Assembly (NCBI GenBank): GCA_018433775.1 | Contig: JAHDQN010000013.1 | Location: forward strand, 1 to 64,000 | Direction of reading: 5' to 3' | DNA: 64,000 nt | Source: Deltaproteobacteria bacterium | Lineage (GTDB): Bacteria > Desulfobacterota > Desulfomonilia > UBA1062 | Shown here: in pieces, positions 28,467 through 37,121 of the stretch | Layout: each line of letters opens with the position of its first letter | Numbering within the stretch: position 1 is the first letter of the stretch | Program-made: the position numbers and the translations under genes | The notes under the pieces: model-generated | Told to the model about the DNA's origin: nothing | The model's database searches: none | The model's input: the letters and a program-made list of their open reading frames with translations, nothing else

Positions 28467-28828
28467 GCCATCCCCCTGTTCCCCGGCTCAAAAAACATGC
28501 ACACAGCCATTCTCCGGGACGAGAAGACTGCGGGGCTGTCCGCCCCTTCCATAACAGAACACGGCACCGGCATGGCCACCGGGGCACCGAGAATATACCA
28601 TGCTTAGCCCGGACCTGCGATGGATTTTCTCATGAATCAAGAGCCGCATCCCAATCTCAACCCCGGATCGAAGAATACCTTGCTCCCGGTGGTGTTGACC
28701 GGGCTGGAGGACCCGTCCCTTGCTTCATGATATTCGACTCCTTACTATCAGGATTATCCGGGAGCCGGTTCATTGCCGGGTACACGCATCAAGCATGCAG
28801 CGGATCGGAAGAAACGGGTGGGGGATGG
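28467..28828. other. divergent gap between two methyltransferases
   Basis: A 362-bp gap. The frame of the second methyltransferase is open through it but with atypical composition. I see no hairpin, repeat or clear promoter. Confidence 0.4.
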
Positions 28829-29644
28829 ATGAAAGGAAGGGAAGACGTGTTTTACGGGGTCAGGCTGATATGCCCCCGGTGCAGGCAGGGGAACCTCGAA
28901 ACAGCCTCGAAAAGCGCGGTCTCGTGCCCGGTGTGCAGTGCCCGGTATCCCCGTGAGGAGAAGATGGTCGATCTCCTGCCGGAAAGGATTTCCCCCCTGT
29001 CCATCCCTCAGCATGTCATGGAGTCGGGCCTTGTCGTCCCGATCTACGACAGCCTGCTGTGGAGGAGGAACCCGCTGCTCCAGATGTTCATGGGCCTGAC
29101 ATTCGACGAGGAGGCGAGGACGATCCTCAATGCGCTCAGGCTCGGGGCGGGCGCGACCGTGCTCGATCTCGCCTGCGGCACCGGGATCTACGGCAGGAGG
29201 GTCGCAAAGCGGTTTCCGGGCAGCTTCGTCATCGGGCTCGATCTCTCGCTTCCCATGCTCGGTTTTGCGGCAAGGCGTTTCGACGCGCAGGGTTCACGCC
29301 ACTGCCTTCTGATCCATGGAGACGCCCAAGAGCTCCCCCTCGGGGATGGAACCGTGGACGCTGCGTTGTGCGGCGGGGCACTGCACCTGTTTCCCGATCC
29401 GGCGAAGGCCATCGGAGAGGCGGGGAGGGTGGTGAGGACGGGAGGGGTCTTTGCTGCAGCTGTCTATTACCGCAGGGAGAGCCGGCTCTCGCTCCTCGTG
29501 GAGCAGATTGCGGCCATCATGGGCGGGGTTTGCGGGCATTCACGGGGCGAATATCTGCAGATGATGCATGATGCCGGGTTCGAACAGGCGGACCTTCTTC
29601 ACGAAGGTCCTGTGTGGATGGTTCTGTGCGGGGTCAAGAGATAG
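28829..29644 (+). CDS. zinc-ribbon class I methyltransferase
   Basis: A 271-residue protein. An N-terminal zinc ribbon CPRCRQGNLE...CPVCSARYP (about residues 14-41) precedes a methyltransferase domain with motif I VLDLACGTGIYGRRVA and motif II GLDLSLPML. This layout is like RlmA-type rRNA methyltransferases and the Trm112-fused type-11 enzymes, so an RNA, quinone or lipid substrate is possible. The start is ATG 28829; an upstream open frame to 28403 is not conserved-looking. Confidence 0.82.
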   Translation: MKGREDVFYGVRLICPRCRQGNLETASKSAVSCPVCSARYPREEKMVDLLPERISPLSIPQHVMESGLVVPIYDSLLWRRNPLLQMFMGLTFDEEARTILNALRLGAGATVLDLACGTGIYGRRVAKRFPGSFVIGLDLSLPMLGFAARRFDAQGSRHCLLIHGDAQELPLGDGTVDAALCGGALHLFPDPAKAIGEAGRVVRTGGVFAAAVYYRRESRLSLLVEQIAAIMGGVCGHSRGEYLQMMHDAGFEQADLLHEGPVWMVLCGVKR

Positions 29645-29761
29645 AAGGCCAAAGGTGAGGCCCTGCTTTTTATGCCTGAACCTTCTCATCGAGCCGGCTG
29701 GAGCACTTTTTTGTCAGGCTCTGCTCTCACCGATGTTCGGGTTCGTCTTCAGCCATTGAGA

Positions 29762-30361
29762 TCACCGGCGCAGCTTGTCGGCGGCCGGTACAGCGCCCTG
29801 TCCGCCGGACGGATCATATTCTGAGGAAAAAGCCTGAAGCGCCTCAACGTCTCCATTCAATAAAACAGGCATTGCTGCGTCGATTTTTGCATCATCCCAA
29901 TTCCACCATTCCAGCGACTGCAGGATGGATATATCCTCTTCTCTGAAACGCATCCTGACGACTTTTGCTGGGTTGCCGGCAACAATGCTGTAAGGAGGGA
30001 CATCGTGTGCAACAACAGCCGAAGCTCCAATCACCGCACCGTTACCGATGCGTACGCCACTTAAGATCACCGCCCTTTCCCCGATCCAGACATCATTCCC
30101 GATAATAACATCACCGCGAGACGCGGGATGGCCCTTTATATGCCTTGCGCTTGCCCTGAAGACAGGGAATGGATACGTGGTAATCCAGTCGGTTCGATGG
30201 TTCCCGCCAAGAAATATCGTCACACCGTTTGCGATAGAGCAGAAAGCCCCTATCTTGAGTGTCGTGGGTTCTCCCCAATGCCGGATTATCGGTTTTCCGT
30301 AGGTGCCACGGCCTGCCTCATATTTGAAAAAAACTCGTCTGAGAAGCTGTTTAAGTTTCAT
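29762..30361 (-). CDS. CatB-like hexapeptide acetyltransferase
   Basis: A 199-residue left-handed beta-helix acyltransferase: repeated [LIV]-G-x4 hexapeptides (KIGAFCSIANGVTIFLGG, VIIGNDVWIGERAVILSGV, RIGNGAVIGASAVVAHDV) and the family end VAGNPAKVVRMRF. Such enzymes O-acetylate antibiotics (CatB), sugars or nodulation factors. The start is ATG 30361 (MKLKQLL), with AGGA 8 bases upstream. It is the left end of an AT-richer block and has integron-cassette-like relatives (family knowledge). Confidence 0.88.
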   Translation of the reverse strand: MKLKQLLRRVFFKYEAGRGTYGKPIIRHWGEPTTLKIGAFCSIANGVTIFLGGNHRTDWITTYPFPVFRASARHIKGHPASRGDVIIGNDVWIGERAVILSGVRIGNGAVIGASAVVAHDVPPYSIVAGNPAKVVRMRFREEDISILQSLEWWNWDDAKIDAAMPVLLNGDVEALQAFSSEYDPSGGQGAVPAADKLRR

Positions 30362-30448
30362 GGTTGTTTTCCTGAGAACGTCAAGACTGACCGGCCGGAA
30401 GGCCACAGGCCCTTACGGGCCGTGCGGAGCCTTTTGCTGTACCATTCT

Positions 30449-31480
30449 TTACGTTGTCCTTTCATCCAAAAGCTCTCTTAGCGGTAACGGCAGATATCTT
30501 CTCACTTTTCGGGTTATTTCCTTTTCATTTTTTTGCCAAAACAGGCCTAAATAGATAATTACAAGGCCAATGGCTGTTAATGCAATGGGAAACAGCCAGC
30601 TATCCTTAAATACTTGATTTGCAAGATGTCCCAAATATATCGAGCACCCAATGGCCCCGAAGATTACGAAAACCCGGCGTACAATTACCACACCAATCCC
30701 GACAAGGAGTAGGTTGACACAGCAATACATCAACTTCGAAAGCTCGCTATCCGAGTGTTGAGAGGTCATACCTCCCCAAAATACCATGACACCAAACAAA
30801 TAAAGCCAGAAAGCGTAATCACCGGATTTGAATGAACGAATATCCACCCACAATGCAAATAACGTCATTGCTAAACCGAAATACATTGAAACCAAGGCCC
30901 GGAGCTCAAAATCAGGCCTTCCTCCGACCAGCATGGCGGCAATATCCATGGACATGTACCAAAGTGTCACCGCAATGGGCATTTGAAGGAATGGATAACG
31001 GTACCTGAATGCCATTATGGCACCGGCGGCCAAGGTGCCTAACTCCAAATAGATCCAGTGCCATTTTATGTATCGGTGATATTCCCGGTAGGTACTTTCA
31101 TCGGGCCACCATCCAAGTGCCTGTTGGAGGCCGTACATTGCCAATGGGGTCAGCGCGACCACAAAAGTGGCACAAATACCTGCGGGGATGGCATGGCCTT
31201 TCTTTTGAAAATTATTCGCCAGCTTTAATCCTACACCTGCATATGCAAGAGAAATGAAAAAGATCCCCCAGCCTCCAAAATTTTCCCATCCCAAGTTCAT
31301 AAACAGAGTCATTGCGCCAATAGCAATCAACCCGCCCATGTAATAAAGTACATGGGTGAGGTCAAAACTCGGTCCCGTAGATGGCATGGCTTTTAAGAAA
31401 GTAAAGAGTTTGTATGCTTGTTCATGGGTAATAATTTCTTCAGCAACGGCCAGCTCGAGCTTTTCCTTTGTTATCTTCAT
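30449..31480 (-). CDS. DUF2157-like multi-pass membrane protein
   Basis: A 343-residue protein: ~45-residue soluble N-terminal part (MKITKEKLELAVAEEIITHE) and then about nine hydrophobic helices, such as HVLYYMGGLIAIGAMTLF and FGAIGCSIYLGHLANQVF. The architecture is that of the DUF2157 group; function unknown. ATG 31480 follows GGGAG by 7 bases. Between it and the acetyltransferase lie two GC-rich hairpins (GGCC-GGAA-GGCC and GGCCC-TTAC-GGGCC at ~30393-30421) in otherwise AT-rich DNA. Confidence 0.7.
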   Translation of the reverse strand: MKITKEKLELAVAEEIITHEQAYKLFTFLKAMPSTGPSFDLTHVLYYMGGLIAIGAMTLFMNLGWENFGGWGIFFISLAYAGVGLKLANNFQKKGHAIPAGICATFVVALTPLAMYGLQQALGWWPDESTYREYHRYIKWHWIYLELGTLAAGAIMAFRYRYPFLQMPIAVTLWYMSMDIAAMLVGGRPDFELRALVSMYFGLAMTLFALWVDIRSFKSGDYAFWLYLFGVMVFWGGMTSQHSDSELSKLMYCCVNLLLVGIGVVIVRRVFVIFGAIGCSIYLGHLANQVFKDSWLFPIALTAIGLVIIYLGLFWQKNEKEITRKVRRYLPLPLRELLDERTT

Positions 31481-31556
31481 AAAATATCTCCCAATTGCAT
31501 GGTGTTGGGTCCAGTAGTATTTCTTGAGGAATATCAACTGCCGACCGTGCGGCCAC

Positions 31557-31748
31557 CTATTTCCTCCCCAAAGCCTTGCTTATCTTTAGGGCAAGATCTT
31601 GAATAGAAGAGGGTTTCTGTAAAAAAATCATTCCCTCATCCAGGAGGTCCCGGTAGGTGATGACGTTGGCTGTGTAACCTGACATGAACAGAACCTTCAT
31701 ATCGGGATAAGGGGCGCATAGATTATCGTAAAGCTCCCGTCCGTTCAT
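31557..31748 (-). pseudogene. C-terminal half of a receiver domain, out of frame
   Basis: The 63 residues MNGRELYDNLCAPYPDMKVL, followed by FMSGYTANV and a FLQKPSS segment, are the second half of a response-regulator receiver domain, from just after the phospho-Asp loop (normally D-x-x-M-P-x-M-N-G) to the last helix. The first half with the acidic pocket and Asp is missing. It overlaps the 3' end of the kinase gene in another frame, so an internal deletion has removed about 60 codons and shifted the frame of a former hybrid kinase. Confidence 0.75.
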
Positions 31749-33867
31749 CTCGTTTCCCCTCGTGGCGGGGCAGGTAGATCAGAAATACCGTCCCCTTGCC
31801 TGTTTCACTGTATACGTTGATAAAGCCCTTGTTCTGCTTGACAATCCCGTAAACCGTGGAAAGACCTAAGCCGGTGCCTTTCCCCAATTCTTTGGTTGTG
31901 AAAAACGGCTCAAAGATATTGTTTGCAGTCTCGCGGTCCATGCCGCAACCATCATCGCTCACCGATATCATGGTAAAATCACCGGGGATAGAGCCGTCAT
32001 GGTTTTCGCAGTGGGTTTCATCAAAGGATATGTTATCTGTTTCAATGATTATTTTCCCAACGCCGGCAATGGCGTCTCTTGCGTTGGTGCACAGGTTGAC
32101 CAGGATCTGGTCAAGTTGTGAGGGGTCGATGTAAATCGGCCACACATCGGCACCTGGCCGCCAGATCAGGTCGACGTCCTCGCCTATGAGCCGCCGAAGG
32201 ATCTTGAGCGTTGTTGTTATTGACTCGTTCAGATCAAGAACCTTGGGTTCCATAGCCTGTTTGCGGGCAAAAGCCAGTAGTTGGCGGGTGATGCCGGCGG
32301 ATTGCTTCGCGGCGTTTTGCACTTCCAAAAGATCGCCGCGAAGCGGGTCTGACGGGTCGACTTTCTTCAAGGCCAGCTCAGTATAACCAAGGATCACGGT
32401 GAGCATATTGTTGTAGTCGTGGGCAACCCCTCCGGCCAATTGGCCCACGGCTTCAATCTTCTGGGCCTGACGATATTGCTCTTCCACGTTACGTTTATCT
32501 GTGATGTCATGGATGATAGAGTGAAGAAAAGTTTTGCCGGTTATATCGATCGCACTGCTGAACACCTCGACATCTCTAACACTGCCATCGGCCAGCCGGT
32601 GTCGAAACTCGAAGCAAGACTGCCTGTTTTGTTCGGCCTTTTCCATCTCCACCTTCATTTGCTCAGGCGAAAGCGTATTCCTTTCCTGGACACGCATTCG
32701 CAACAACTCTTTTTTGGAATAGCCGTAAAATTTTTCGGCGGATTCGTTTGCTTCAACAATGCTGCCGTCTTCGGGATTGATAATGAGTTTGACAGCAGTA
32801 TGTTTTTCAAAAAGATCACGGAACTTTTTCTCGCTTTCTTTCAGCATCCTATTTGTGAGGCTCAGATTCATTGTTGCAGCTTTTACTTGCCGGCGAAGTA
32901 TCCAGATAATCAAAAGCCCGAAAAGGCTAACGCCGATCAAGCCGAACAGGAGATATATGATGTAAAGCGGAATGGCAGCTTTTGGCGTTTGCTTTATCCA
33001 AGCCTGCAATGCCTTGTAATAGGCTGAATCGGGCTGTGCTTTCATTGCCAATAAATTTTTATCGATCGCCCTGAGTAAATCATGGTTTGATCCAGGTGCC
33101 GCGGCAAAATGCAGTATAACGGGATTCAAAACAACGTATGTCTTTTCCAAGCCGTATTGCTGGTGAAAATAATCTCCGAAATAATGATTTGAAACAGCCG
33201 CATCGGCATCTCCTCTGGCGGTTACATCAAACGCCTCTTCAAATGATCGCGATTCAATAAAGGAAATCTTCAGATCGAACCCTTTCGCCATCTGCTCCAT
33301 AACTTTTTGCTGAATCGATCCTTTCAGCACGGCTACTCTCAAACCGTTCAAGTCGTAAATATTGTTTATGTTATTGCTTTTTCTGGCATAGACTGACGAC
33401 CAGCTGTTGAGTATCGGCTCGGCATTGAAATTGAACTTTTCGTATCGTTCCAGCGAAAAAGCCATGTCCGGCATTAAATCGATTTGTCCGCTTTGCAAGG
33501 CATCAAAGCATTCCTCCCACTCGCAGGGGATATAGGTCAGTTGCCATTTCTCCTCTCTTGCAATTTCATTCAGGATGGTGGGGAAAATACCTGAAGGTAC
33601 CCCTGATTTGCTCGTGAATATTTTGGGTTTGTTTTCATAGCAACCCACACGAACTTCTCTCAAGCTCAGATCTTTGGCAAAATCTTTCTGAGAATCAATC
33701 TCTTCAGTTCTCGAAAAGGCAACTCGAACAAAAAACAAGTGCAAAGCCAAAAAGCCCAGAACGATAACAGTGTATATCGTGAGAGCTGGTCGAATGCCGG
33801 ACTGCTCATGAGCTCTGACCGGATTCAAGTTTGCCCAACGAATCTCTCCCCTTAGTATTCGGGTCAT
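31723..33867 (-). CDS. sensor histidine kinase with SBP domain, fused to a MazF N-terminus
   Basis: A 714-residue kinase: transmembrane helix ~31-50, a periplasmic SBP_bac_3-type binding domain ~70-290 (QSGQIDLMPDMAFSLERYE), helix ~297-322, PAS ~345-465, HisKA with GGVAHDYNNMLTVILG, and HATPase with NLCTNARDAIAG and GKGTGLGLSTVYG. Residues ~4-22, RGEIRWANLNPVRAHEQSG, are not kinase-like; they match the start of MazF/PemK toxins (RGEI-W-ANLDP-G-EQ-RP). ATG 33867 overlaps the antitoxin stop (ATGA), as in intact TA operons. So the kinase has taken over the toxin's start. The C-terminal receiver is broken. DNA is AT-richer than the flanks. Confidence 0.85.
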   Translation of the reverse strand: MTRILRGEIRWANLNPVRAHEQSGIRPALTIYTVIVLGFLALHLFFVRVAFSRTEEIDSQKDFAKDLSLREVRVGCYENKPKIFTSKSGVPSGIFPTILNEIAREEKWQLTYIPCEWEECFDALQSGQIDLMPDMAFSLERYEKFNFNAEPILNSWSSVYARKSNNINNIYDLNGLRVAVLKGSIQQKVMEQMAKGFDLKISFIESRSFEEAFDVTARGDADAAVSNHYFGDYFHQQYGLEKTYVVLNPVILHFAAAPGSNHDLLRAIDKNLLAMKAQPDSAYYKALQAWIKQTPKAAIPLYIIYLLFGLIGVSLFGLLIIWILRRQVKAATMNLSLTNRMLKESEKKFRDLFEKHTAVKLIINPEDGSIVEANESAEKFYGYSKKELLRMRVQERNTLSPEQMKVEMEKAEQNRQSCFEFRHRLADGSVRDVEVFSSAIDITGKTFLHSIIHDITDKRNVEEQYRQAQKIEAVGQLAGGVAHDYNNMLTVILGYTELALKKVDPSDPLRGDLLEVQNAAKQSAGITRQLLAFARKQAMEPKVLDLNESITTTLKILRRLIGEDVDLIWRPGADVWPIYIDPSQLDQILVNLCTNARDAIAGVGKIIIETDNISFDETHCENHDGSIPGDFTMISVSDDGCGMDRETANNIFEPFFTTKELGKGTGLGLSTVYGIVKQNKGFINVYSETGKGTVFLIYLPRHEGKRDERTGALR

Positions 33868-34113
33868 GTATTCAGTCCCCCTGTCATTTCTTCTTCTTCT
33901 TCTTCTGTAAGCTCCTTTTCAAAAGAAAGATCAAGCCGTGCACATTCTTGAGCAAGTCTTTTCTTTTCAATTCATTCTATCTTTTCACTGACAGTCACTG
34001 ACAGCTTCCCGGACTGCCTTGCTTCGATTCGGGAAGAAATGATTTTTAACCAAACGATCGAGTTTATTTAATGTGCTCTTATCAAGGGTGATAGCGACTT
34101 TTGCTGTTCTCAT
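33864..34113 (-). pseudogene. RHH antitoxin (MazE-like), frameshifted and nonsense-mutated
   Basis: It begins [20 protein letters not shown] and has the ribbon-helix-helix [13 protein letters not shown]; after a frame change the C-terminal tail reads IEKKRLAQECARLDLSFEKE, as in RHH antitoxins of MazF toxins. Two lesions separate the halves: a 10-bp tandem duplication (TCACTGACAG twice, 33985-34004 on the + strand), which shifts the frame, and an in-frame TGA at 33972-33974 where Arg is expected. GGAGGT precedes ATG 34113, and its last codon overlaps the toxin start by 4 bases. Confidence 0.8.
33985..34004. repeat. 10-bp tandem duplication
   Basis: TCACTGACAG occurs twice with no gap inside the antitoxin gene. 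Removing one copy restores the antitoxin frame up to the TGA at 33972-33974. Confidence 0.9.
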
Positions 34114-34185
34114 TATTCACCTCCGGTATGATGATTAATCATACTTAAAACATCATGCAAGGTCACGGTTGTTTGCCAAGAGAAG

Positions 34186-34243
34186 ATAACGGCGGGCATC
34201 AACGGCCGGGGCGAAGCCCCGGTCCGCTTGGATGCTGTTCGGC
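34186..34243 (-). other. attC-like hairpin
   Basis: An imperfect palindrome: GCATC/GATGC outside, then AA/TT, CGG/CCG and CCGGGGC/GCCCCGG around a GAA loop. The unpaired bases (T34223, C34227, G34230) are all on the same arm, the hallmark of folded integron attC sites (extrahelical bases). AAC (34188-34190) and GTT (34237-34239) bracket it, as in attC R boxes, though the outer box sequences and spacer lengths are not canonical. No integrase is in the window. Confidence 0.35.
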
Positions 34244-34279
34244 AATATGTATTTTTCACGATGAATGCTTTATCTCTAA

Positions 34280-35128
34280 TCAGCCTCCCAGCCTGATATG
34301 TCCAATGCGTGACATGGTACGGATCACTTCCTGTTCTCTCTCAGAGTATGCATCCTCACCAGACAGGGCAGCTTTAAGGCCCTCGGGCATACGGTCGCCA
34401 AAACCATGATACTGGTAATATTCTTCTAGAAAATGTATGCCTGGTTCAAAGGCTTCTATTTCATGCCAGTCATCCATGCCCCATTTCCACATGCCGTACA
34501 TCTTGTTGAGAAATGGACTTGGGCTGGATCCTTTTGCAGCGTTGATATACCAGTGATTGTATGCATCCAATATCATTTCCGATCCCTTGAAAATACGTGA
34601 TATGCTCGAAAGGATGCTTTTCACTTCATTGGGAGTGAAATAAACGAGCAGGCCCTCGGCAATGAAAAAAACGGGCAGACCTTTGGGGATCTTATTCATC
34701 CAGGAGAAGTCCAGAATCGATGAAGATATTGAGTAATGCCGTGAGGTCTCCGGGAAAAAAGCAATTCGAAGAGCTGTTACTTCAGGCACATCAACGTCAA
34801 TCCAGACGATCTTCCCGTTATCCAATCGTTCATGCCTGAAATCCAATCCTGATCCCAGACTGACAACGATGCCCTCAGGATGTATTTTTATAAAGTTCCG
34901 GGTCAGGTTATCAAAGATAACGGAACGGCAAGCGAGACTCAGCTGCATATCTTCCGGGATTTCATCAAAGGTGGAAAAATCGAAATCTATCGATTTCACC
35001 AGATCAAAATAGCGTTTATCCGAGACCTTACCATCCGGCCTGATACTTTCGCGGTAGCGCATATAGAGTGTAAATAAAAGAGTCTCAGAGACACCTTCCA
35101 ATAACTGCACACTGATCTTGTCCATCAT
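34280..35128 (-). CDS. PPM/LCM-family SAM methyltransferase (TcmP-like)
   Basis: A 282-residue leucine-carboxymethyltransferase-fold enzyme. It has SLGSGLDFRHERLD (SAM-binding loop of the PPM family) and FIAEGLLVYFTPNEVK, the characteristic AEGLLxYF motif. Relatives methylate polyketide acids or O-groups; the bacterial substrates are mostly unknown. It ends the AT-richer island and stands next to the attC-like hairpin. ATG 35128 or 35125 may be used. Confidence 0.88.
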   Translation of the reverse strand: MMDKISVQLLEGVSETLLFTLYMRYRESIRPDGKVSDKRYFDLVKSIDFDFSTFDEIPEDMQLSLACRSVIFDNLTRNFIKIHPEGIVVSLGSGLDFRHERLDNGKIVWIDVDVPEVTALRIAFFPETSRHYSISSSILDFSWMNKIPKGLPVFFIAEGLLVYFTPNEVKSILSSISRIFKGSEMILDAYNHWYINAAKGSSPSPFLNKMYGMWKWGMDDWHEIEAFEPGIHFLEEYYQYHGFGDRMPEGLKAALSGEDAYSEREQEVIRTMSRIGHIRLGG

Positions 35129-35444
35129 CTTATGAAAGATCTACCCTGCCGGATCCCTTTCGACAGCAGGCGGCATGCATCGTTCCTGCAGCGGTATACC
35201 GGAGCGGACTCCGTCCGTTGCGGGTGAACGGGACGAATGAAATGGTGCTCCTCTCCAAACATCATATGTGCAAAGAAACATGTCAGGGGTAAATTCATGC
35301 TGCAGATCAACAAGACAAGGAAACCGTAACATTTCTGAGAAAGGGATTCCAGAAGATTATCTGAAAATTTACCACAGATGTCATGGGGGAGCGGGTGTTT
35401 CCGGGGCCTGTCCGGGTGGGTCGGAAGCGGGTCCGGCGAGTGCC
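35129..35444. other. intergenic, nothing recognised
   Basis: A 316-bp gap between two minus-strand genes, where composition changes back to GC-rich. No repeat or hairpin with a T-run was found. Confidence 0.4.
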
Positions 35445-37121
35445 TTACTCTCCGCTCTCTCCATTCAGGTGCTGCTTGATCTTTCTCCGGATCGACTCGG
35501 GCAGCTTGATGCCGATGGCGCCCAGGCGGGCCTCGTACTTCTTCAGCGACATCATGTGCGGTGATGAGGAGGAAAAGATCTTCAGATACGACTGCACGCT
35601 TCCCTCGAGCTCTTTTCTGAAGAGCATGTCCTGGTTGAGCATGTCCTCGATGTGCGCGATAACCCGGTAGTTGATGGGCCTGCACATCGACCGGTACGCA
35701 ACGAACCGCTGGGTGGTCTCACACTCGTAGTTCTTTTCCCGGATGCTCTTCTCCACGGTATTGAGGTTGATGCAGTCCAGTATCTGGAACTCATAGGCGT
35801 CGGAGAGCACCTCGCGGATCATGTTCTCTGTCTTCCTCATCTGGACGCACTTGCCCGTACACTCGCTGCAGGTGCCTTTGCACCTCAGGTAGACCACAAA
35901 GTCTATGTCCGAACCCTGTTGAGACACCCCCATGTTCACCGATCCCATCACGTCCATGGCGATGTGGCCCTTGATTCTATCTTCCAGGAGGCGGGCCACC
36001 TCTTCGAGGGTGTCGATCCGGTCCTCGGTCTCCGGGGTCTGAAACGCCCGGAAGAACTTCTTGATTTCGTTGAAGAGTTCGATCTCCGGGATATGCGAGT
36101 ACTTCTCGACTGTGGTGTCGCAGTTCCGCTGGTTTTTCAGGGCGAGAAAGCGCTCCTCGTCGATGATCTCTTCGGTCCGCTCGCCGTTCTTGAAGTAGTA
36201 GTCGGCCACGTCATAGATCTTTTCGCCGCTGATCTTTCGGAAAATGACCTTGCGGACGGCGCGGTCCTCGATCTCGATCTGGTGGAAAAACCCCCCTTCG
36301 GCCACCTCGCCGTTCACCTGGGTCACCTCGCCGAAGTTGGAGGGATTGAGATAGAGGGTGTTGCCCGTATATCGCACGCCCCAGGCATGGTGGGCGTGGC
36401 CCGAGAGACAGAGCATCACCGGGTTCGTGTCGCAGTAGGTCCGCAGCGAGGGCGAGCCCACCGGGCCCGCGTACGAGGCCCGGTCGTGTATGCCCCACGC
36501 GGGCTGGTGGGTCACGATGATATCGGGCTTGACCGCCCGGAAGAAACGGAACATCTCGTTATACCTCTCGTTCGCGCCTCTGCCCGCCTGATACCTCACG
36601 ATGTACCGCTCCGGGATGCCGGCCGTCCATACGTCGGCGCCGCCATAGCCGCAGATTTTCAGGCTGTCTTCGATAAAGCAGTGCAGGTGCAGGTCGTTTT
36701 CGTGCAGCGAGGTAAACTTGAGGTCCATGTCGTAATTGCCCGGGAGGCAGTAAATGGAGGAGGTCTGCTTGGCAAAGAAGATATCCTTGAGCACCTTGTA
36801 TTTCTGCTGCATCACCCTGCGGGCGCGGATGGTGAGCTGCTGATACCTCGTGCCCACCTCCTGCACCTCTTCGGAGACATGGGGGTCCTCCAGAAGCTCG
36901 TCCACAAAGTCCTCGATGAGCATGGCCTCAGCGCCCATTTTCCTGCGCATCCCGTGAAAATACGACTGGAGCTCGTGATAGCGGATGGAGGTACCCATGT
37001 TGTAGAACGGGATGTCGATCAGATCACCCGCAATGATGTACACGTCGGCTACGGTCTCCAGCAGCAGGCTCCTGACCTTTTCGAAGTCGCCGTGGATGTC
37101 GGTGGCGTAGATGAGCTTCAT
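35445..37121 (-). CDS. metallophosphoesterase fused to a nucleotidyltransferase-like domain
   Basis: A 558-residue two-domain protein. Residues 1-~290 are a calcineurin-type phosphoesterase with all metal motifs: D8-I-H-G-D12, GD33, GNYD (~126), and GHAHH (~240). Residues ~370-558 contain GSVNMGVSQQGSDIDFVVYL, the G-S...D-x-D pattern of the pol-beta nucleotidyltransferase superfamily, directly followed by a cysteine cluster CKGTCSECTGKC that could bind zinc or iron-sulfur. A phosphatase and a nucleotide transferase in one chain suggest making and removing a nucleotide mark, or RNA repair (inference). I know no characterised protein with this layout. Confidence 0.75.
   Translation of the reverse strand: MKLIYATDIHGDFEKVRSLLLETVADVYIIAGDLIDIPFYNMGTSIRYHELQSYFHGMRRKMGAEAMLIEDFVDELLEDPHVSEEVQEVGTRYQQLTIRARRVMQQKYKVLKDIFFAKQTSSIYCLPGNYDMDLKFTSLHENDLHLHCFIEDSLKICGYGGADVWTAGIPERYIVRYQAGRGANERYNEMFRFFRAVKPDIIVTHQPAWGIHDRASYAGPVGSPSLRTYCDTNPVMLCLSGHAHHAWGVRYTGNTLYLNPSNFGEVTQVNGEVAEGGFFHQIEIEDRAVRKVIFRKISGEKIYDVADYYFKNGERTEEIIDEERFLALKNQRNCDTTVEKYSHIPEIELFNEIKKFFRAFQTPETEDRIDTLEEVARLLEDRIKGHIAMDVMGSVNMGVSQQGSDIDFVVYLRCKGTCSECTGKCVQMRKTENMIREVLSDAYEFQILDCINLNTVEKSIREKNYECETTQRFVAYRSMCRPINYRVIAHIEDMLNQDMLFRKELEGSVQSYLKIFSSSSPHMMSLKKYEARLGAIGIKLPESIRRKIKQHLNGESGE

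Noticed and set aside
33972-33974. TGA in the antitoxin as a selenocysteine codon
   Set aside because: Relatives have Arg at this place, a frameshift lies next to it, and no hairpin follows; it is a nonsense mutation.
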